35,157 nt of DNA, taken from positions 1 to 35,157 of the forward strand of contig JAYZFL010000038.1 of the NCBI GenBank assembly GCA_036336795.1, written 5' to 3'. Below, piece by piece: positions 32,384-35,157 of this stretch; the first letter of the stretch is position 1, and each line of letters begins with the position of its first letter. Position numbers and translations under genes: made by a program. Source of the DNA: UBA822 sp036336795. Its GTDB lineage: Bacteria > Gemmatimonadota > Gemmatimonadetes > Longimicrobiales > Gaopeijiaceae. The notes below the pieces were generated by a model that had not been told where the DNA came from, made no database searches, and saw only the letters and a list, made by a program, of their open reading frames with translations.

Positions 32384-33409
32384 ATGAGAGCGGCCCTCTT
32401 TTCTGAGCATGGTGGACCAGAGGTAATCCGGGTAGCAGAGGTCGAGACACCGGAGCCGGGGCCTGGCGAAGTCCGTCTAGCAGTGCGGGCCGTGTCCCTC
32501 AACCACTTGGATCTCTGGGCGCGGCGGGGCCTACCCTTCGAAATTCCAATGCCGCACATCGGTGGTTCGGATGTGGCTGGGATCGTAGACGCGATCGGAC
32601 CGGGGGCACAGGAGGTGCCTTTGGGTACCAGGGTTGTCGTGGATCCATCGCTGAACTACGAATGGTATCAGAATACACGTCGAGGGGCCGAGATTTCCCA
32701 ACCCTCATTCGAGGTTTTCGGAGAACACACACAGGGAGGTTTGGCTGATTATTGCGTGGTTCCTGCGACGAATCTACAGGAGATCCCCGAAAGCGTGTCC
32801 TTCGAGGTGGCCGGGGCTGCGGGTGTCACGTTTGTGACAGCTTGGCACGCACTTTTGGGACGAGGCAACCTCCGTCCAGGAGAGACAGTATTAGTGACAG
32901 GGGCCTCCGGAGGCGTTTCCACAGCAGCCATCCAGATTGCCAAGTTTTCCGGGGCGCGCGTGTATGCTGTTACTAGTGGTAGGACGAATGTGGATCGTGT
33001 CAAAACACTCGGTGCCGATGTGGTTTATGATCGCTTAGAGGTGGATTTTGCCCACGAGGTTTGGCATGACACTGGGAAGCGGGGTGTGGATATTATTCTT
33101 GATTCTGTGGGGGAACCGCTCTGGGAGTCTTGCCTGCGATCATTGGCCGTAGGGGGTCGACTGGTTTCTTACGGAGGCACCGTCGGCCCCACGGTCGAGA
33201 GCGACGTGCGCGTGATTTTCTGGAAGCAACTCTCGATTCTAGGAAGCACGTTGGGGCCACCCGAGGACTTCCGACGAGTCATGACTTTGATTTTCGACGG
33301 GTTGCTTACCCCAGTGATCTACGAGGTCCTGCCGCTCACTGAAGCCCGGAAGGCGCACGAGCTCCTAGAGAGTGGCAAGGTGTTCGGCAAGCTGGTGATC
33401 GTTCCGTGA
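32384..33409 (+). CDS. Zinc-free medium-chain dehydrogenase/reductase (quinone-oxidoreductase-like)
   Basis: This 341-residue protein has the MDR fold: GroES-like N-terminal part (GPEVIRVAEVETPEPGPGEV, read in parts) and the NADPH-binding Rossmann turn VLVTGASGGVSTAAIQIAK at about 175-192. The four-cysteine structural zinc lobe of alcohol dehydrogenases is absent; that region is NYEWYQNTRRGAEISQPS. This suggests a quinone or enone reductase rather than an alcohol dehydrogenase. ATG 32384 has GGAG at 32375-32378; the upstream frame to 32327 is not needed. The MazG-like gene overlaps the stop by four bases (GTGA). The physiological substrate is unknown. Confidence 0.85.
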   Translation: MRAALFSEHGGPEVIRVAEVETPEPGPGEVRLAVRAVSLNHLDLWARRGLPFEIPMPHIGGSDVAGIVDAIGPGAQEVPLGTRVVVDPSLNYEWYQNTRRGAEISQPSFEVFGEHTQGGLADYCVVPATNLQEIPESVSFEVAGAAGVTFVTAWHALLGRGNLRPGETVLVTGASGGVSTAAIQIAKFSGARVYAVTSGRTNVDRVKTLGADVVYDRLEVDFAHEVWHDTGKRGVDIILDSVGEPLWESCLRSLAVGGRLVSYGGTVGPTVESDVRVIFWKQLSILGSTLGPPEDFRRVMTLIFDGLLTPVIYEVLPLTEARKAHELLESGKVFGKLVIVP

Positions 33410-33792
33410 GCGACAACAGATGTGCAAAGGGGCCTGGAAATCCAATGGAAGGCAAGGCCGTGCAGAGTGGCTCCGGTTTGAACGATGCTCAGCGTCGAGT
33501 CGACGATTGGATTTCACAGTTCGAAGAGGGCTACTGGCCCCCGCTGGCAAACCTTGCCCGGCTCATGGAAGAGGTTGGTGAGCTGGCTAGACTGGTCAAC
33601 CACCGATTCGGTTCTAAGCCGAAGAAGCCGAGTGAGCCTGACCAGGAATTGGCCGAAGAGCTTGCCGACGTTCTATTCGTCATCCTGTGCATGGCGAACG
33701 AGCAGGATATTGACCTTGGGGAGGCGTTCGAGCAGGTGCTTGAGAAGTATCGGAGCCGGGATATGGATCGGTGGGGCAGGAAGGAGGGTTAG
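33406..33792 (+). CDS. MazG-like nucleotide pyrophosphohydrolase
   Basis: A 128-residue protein of the all-alpha NTP-PPase superfamily. The metal-binding helix motifs are EEVGELARL and EELADVLFVI, and the DLGEAFEQVLEKYRSRD end is typical. These enzymes hydrolyse non-canonical or excess (d)NTPs to monophosphate and pyrophosphate. The GTG start overlaps the MDR stop (GTGA at 33406-33409), but ATG 33445 would drop a basic, low-conservation start segment and is a real alternative. It converges with the class V aminotransferase across a 46-base gap. Confidence 0.83.
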   Translation: MSDNRCAKGPGNPMEGKAVQSGSGLNDAQRRVDDWISQFEEGYWPPLANLARLMEEVGELARLVNHRFGSKPKKPSEPDQELAEELADVLFVILCMANEQDIDLGEAFEQVLEKYRSRDMDRWGRKEG

Positions 33793-33838
33793 GCATCGAT
33801 CCGGTTTCGCGGGTTTGCCTTGGTCATAACTTACTCGG

Positions 33839-34960
33839 TCAAGCGGACAGGACGTTGATACACCGGTCGATCTCGTCCGTTGTGTTGTAAAAGTGCGGAC
33901 TCACCCGGACGTGGCCTGGACGGTGATCGACGATAATCCCGCGCTCGGTTAATCGAGCGACCGCCTCTGGTGGGTCGGCGTGCCTGATCATCACAATCGC
34001 TGAGCGATCGTCCGGATTAGGAGCGATCGTAAGCTTGAACCCCGACTTGAGCGCCTGGGTTATCAGGTGAGCGGTGAGCATTCGATTCCGTTCGTAGATT
34101 GCGTCTATACCGATTTCGTCGATGATCTCTTGGCCTCCCAGGGCGGTGTGGATCGTAGGGAGTGCGGGTGTGCCCAGTTCAAAACGCCTGGCATCGTCGT
34201 GACGAACAAAATGCTCCAGGTTAAAGTCGAACTGGTCCTTGGCGGCGAACCAACTGGTGATCCGCGGCTGAAGCTTATGGATCAGCTCCTCACGTACGTA
34301 CAGATAAGAGAGACCCGGCCCACCGCACAGCCATTTGAGTGGGCCCGTGGTGTAGAAGTCGATCTCGCTTGCACCCAGGCTCACCGGAACTTGTCCCGGA
34401 CCTTGGTATCCATCGATGAGGATGTACGCGCCAGCACGGTGCGCGATCTCGGCTAGCGCATCTAGGTCCTGAACGTATCCAGTCGTGTAGAAAACGTGAC
34501 TCGTGGCCAGGAAGGCAGTACGGTCGTCGACCGCATCCGCGAATTTCTGGAGTTCGACTTGAATGCCGTCATCGCTCTTCAAAACTACCAACTCTACGTT
34601 CGGCTTTGCTAACCACTGATAGGCTAGTGTAGGAAAGTCCAACTCAGTACAGATGACTCGATTCCGCCGCTCATATTCGACACTCTCAGCAATAACGGAG
34701 AGTGCGGCCGACGTAGAGGGGAGAAAAGCGAGTTGTGCTGGGTTCGTCCCAAGGAACCGAGCCACACGACCTCTCAGATCTTCTATGGTCTCCCACCAGG
34801 GGCCGTACCAGGCAGATGCGCCCAGCTCTCGCCACAGCTCTTGAAAATCATCGAGATAGGCAGTTGCACGGTGAGAAAGCGCTCCTAGCGAGCACGAGTT
34901 TAGGTAAATTTTCCTGTCGAGGATGGGGAACTCGGACCGTATCTTCTCAATGTCCATCAT
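33839..34960 (-). CDS. Class V PLP aminotransferase (cysteine desulfurase/kynureninase-like)
   Basis: The 373-residue protein is a fold-type I PLP enzyme of class V. The cofactor Asp is in LIDGYQGPG (Asp184) and the Schiff-base lysine is Lys209 in GPLKWLCGGPG. The N-terminal NSCSLGALS corresponds to the family's start of the conserved core. The family includes kynureninase, cysteine desulfurase and isopenicillin-epimerase-like enzymes; the KWLCGGPG segment leans towards the kynureninase/epimerase side, but I make no firm choice. Two adjacent ATGs (34960 and 34957) share AAAAGG in front. No sulfur or tryptophan gene is adjacent. Confidence 0.83.
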   Translation of the reverse strand: MMDIEKIRSEFPILDRKIYLNSCSLGALSHRATAYLDDFQELWRELGASAWYGPWWETIEDLRGRVARFLGTNPAQLAFLPSTSAALSVIAESVEYERRNRVICTELDFPTLAYQWLAKPNVELVVLKSDDGIQVELQKFADAVDDRTAFLATSHVFYTTGYVQDLDALAEIAHRAGAYILIDGYQGPGQVPVSLGASEIDFYTTGPLKWLCGGPGLSYLYVREELIHKLQPRITSWFAAKDQFDFNLEHFVRHDDARRFELGTPALPTIHTALGGQEIIDEIGIDAIYERNRMLTAHLITQALKSGFKLTIAPNPDDRSAIVMIRHADPPEAVARLTERGIIVDHRPGHVRVSPHFYNTTDEIDRCINVLSA

Positions 34961-35157
34961 ATACCTTTTCGCTTCATCTTCTTGCTTGTTGCCAATGTCA
35001 CGGATCTGCTACAGGACGCCTGACACTCGGGCGGTCCCGCCGAGCTGGACCGACTGCGGATCTTGTTGCCTGCTTCCGGGTGCGAAAGAGTAGGTCTAGC
35101 ATATCGTCCACGTTTGATCAACATCCATGTCCTTTTATGAAAGGGTTTCGGGGGTGA
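34961..35157. other. Right-end stretch without a supported gene
   Basis: These 197 bases are upstream of the minus-strand aminotransferase and should include its promoter. Frames of 37 to 55 codons on the minus strand and the C-terminal part of a plus-strand frame (34735 to the edge) show no family resemblance. The window ends in this gap. Confidence 0.4.

Noticed and set aside
34735..35157. A plus-strand frame running to the right edge
   Set aside because: First part is antisense to the class V aminotransferase; the rest has no domain pattern.

Overview
The window reads as a dense, moderately GC-rich bacterial chromosome segment with about 32 protein genes, two tRNAs and few gaps. No transposase, integrase, phage gene or CRISPR array was seen. 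The gene mix (PIG-L deacetylase with extra domains, secreted M28-PDZ peptidase, TolB-like propeller, PQQ enzyme, Na+-coupled transporters, plant-type FabI) suggests a free-living heterotroph of an uncultured, probably marine lineage. A Gemmatimonadota-like bacterium is my best guess, made by style and not by any search.

Layout. 1-2677: plant-type enoyl-ACP reductase (FabI) and a class III aminotransferase on +, facing a pterin carbinolamine dehydratase on -. 2760-3006: tRNA-Glu(CUC) and tRNA-Val(CAC) with a possible promoter and terminator. 3123-6899, minus: an aconitase-superfamily enzyme with the swivel domain placed first, then a Na+:neurotransmitter-type symporter. 7055-16253, plus: a tightly packed run with a BMP lipoprotein, its two-domain ATPase and two permeases (nucleoside-type ABC importer), a secreted PIG-L deacetylase, a 50-residue membrane protein I recovered by hand, and an SSS symporter. 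16378-18450, minus: a PQQ-type dehydrogenase, followed by a 601-base stretch without a recognisable gene.

19052-23023 is the most distinctive part. A DUF59 protein is followed by a phenylacetyl-CoA-epoxidase-like (Paa) cluster: PaaA-like di-iron protein, DUF59 half of PaaD, PaaB, PaaC-like di-iron protein, the zinc-ribbon half of PaaD as its own gene, a small unknown protein and an unknown lipoprotein. An exact 18-bp palindrome, matching the PaaR operator pattern I remember from Thermus, lies between a -10-like box and the first Paa gene. PaaD is split in two, the PaaC-like subunit keeps di-iron motifs that E. coli PaaC lacks, and no PaaE reductase is present, so the substrate and electron donor are open.

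23198-27603: an unknown minus-strand gene, a CPBP membrane protease, a DUF6941-like protein and gyrA. 27618-34960: M28 peptidase with PDZ, a TolB-like propeller protein divergent from it by only 25 bases, a minus-strand group (unknown protein, QueE, NUDIX hydrolase), then a zinc-free MDR oxidoreductase coupled to a MazG-like pyrophosphohydrolase, and a class V aminotransferase. The final 197 bases hold no gene I can support.
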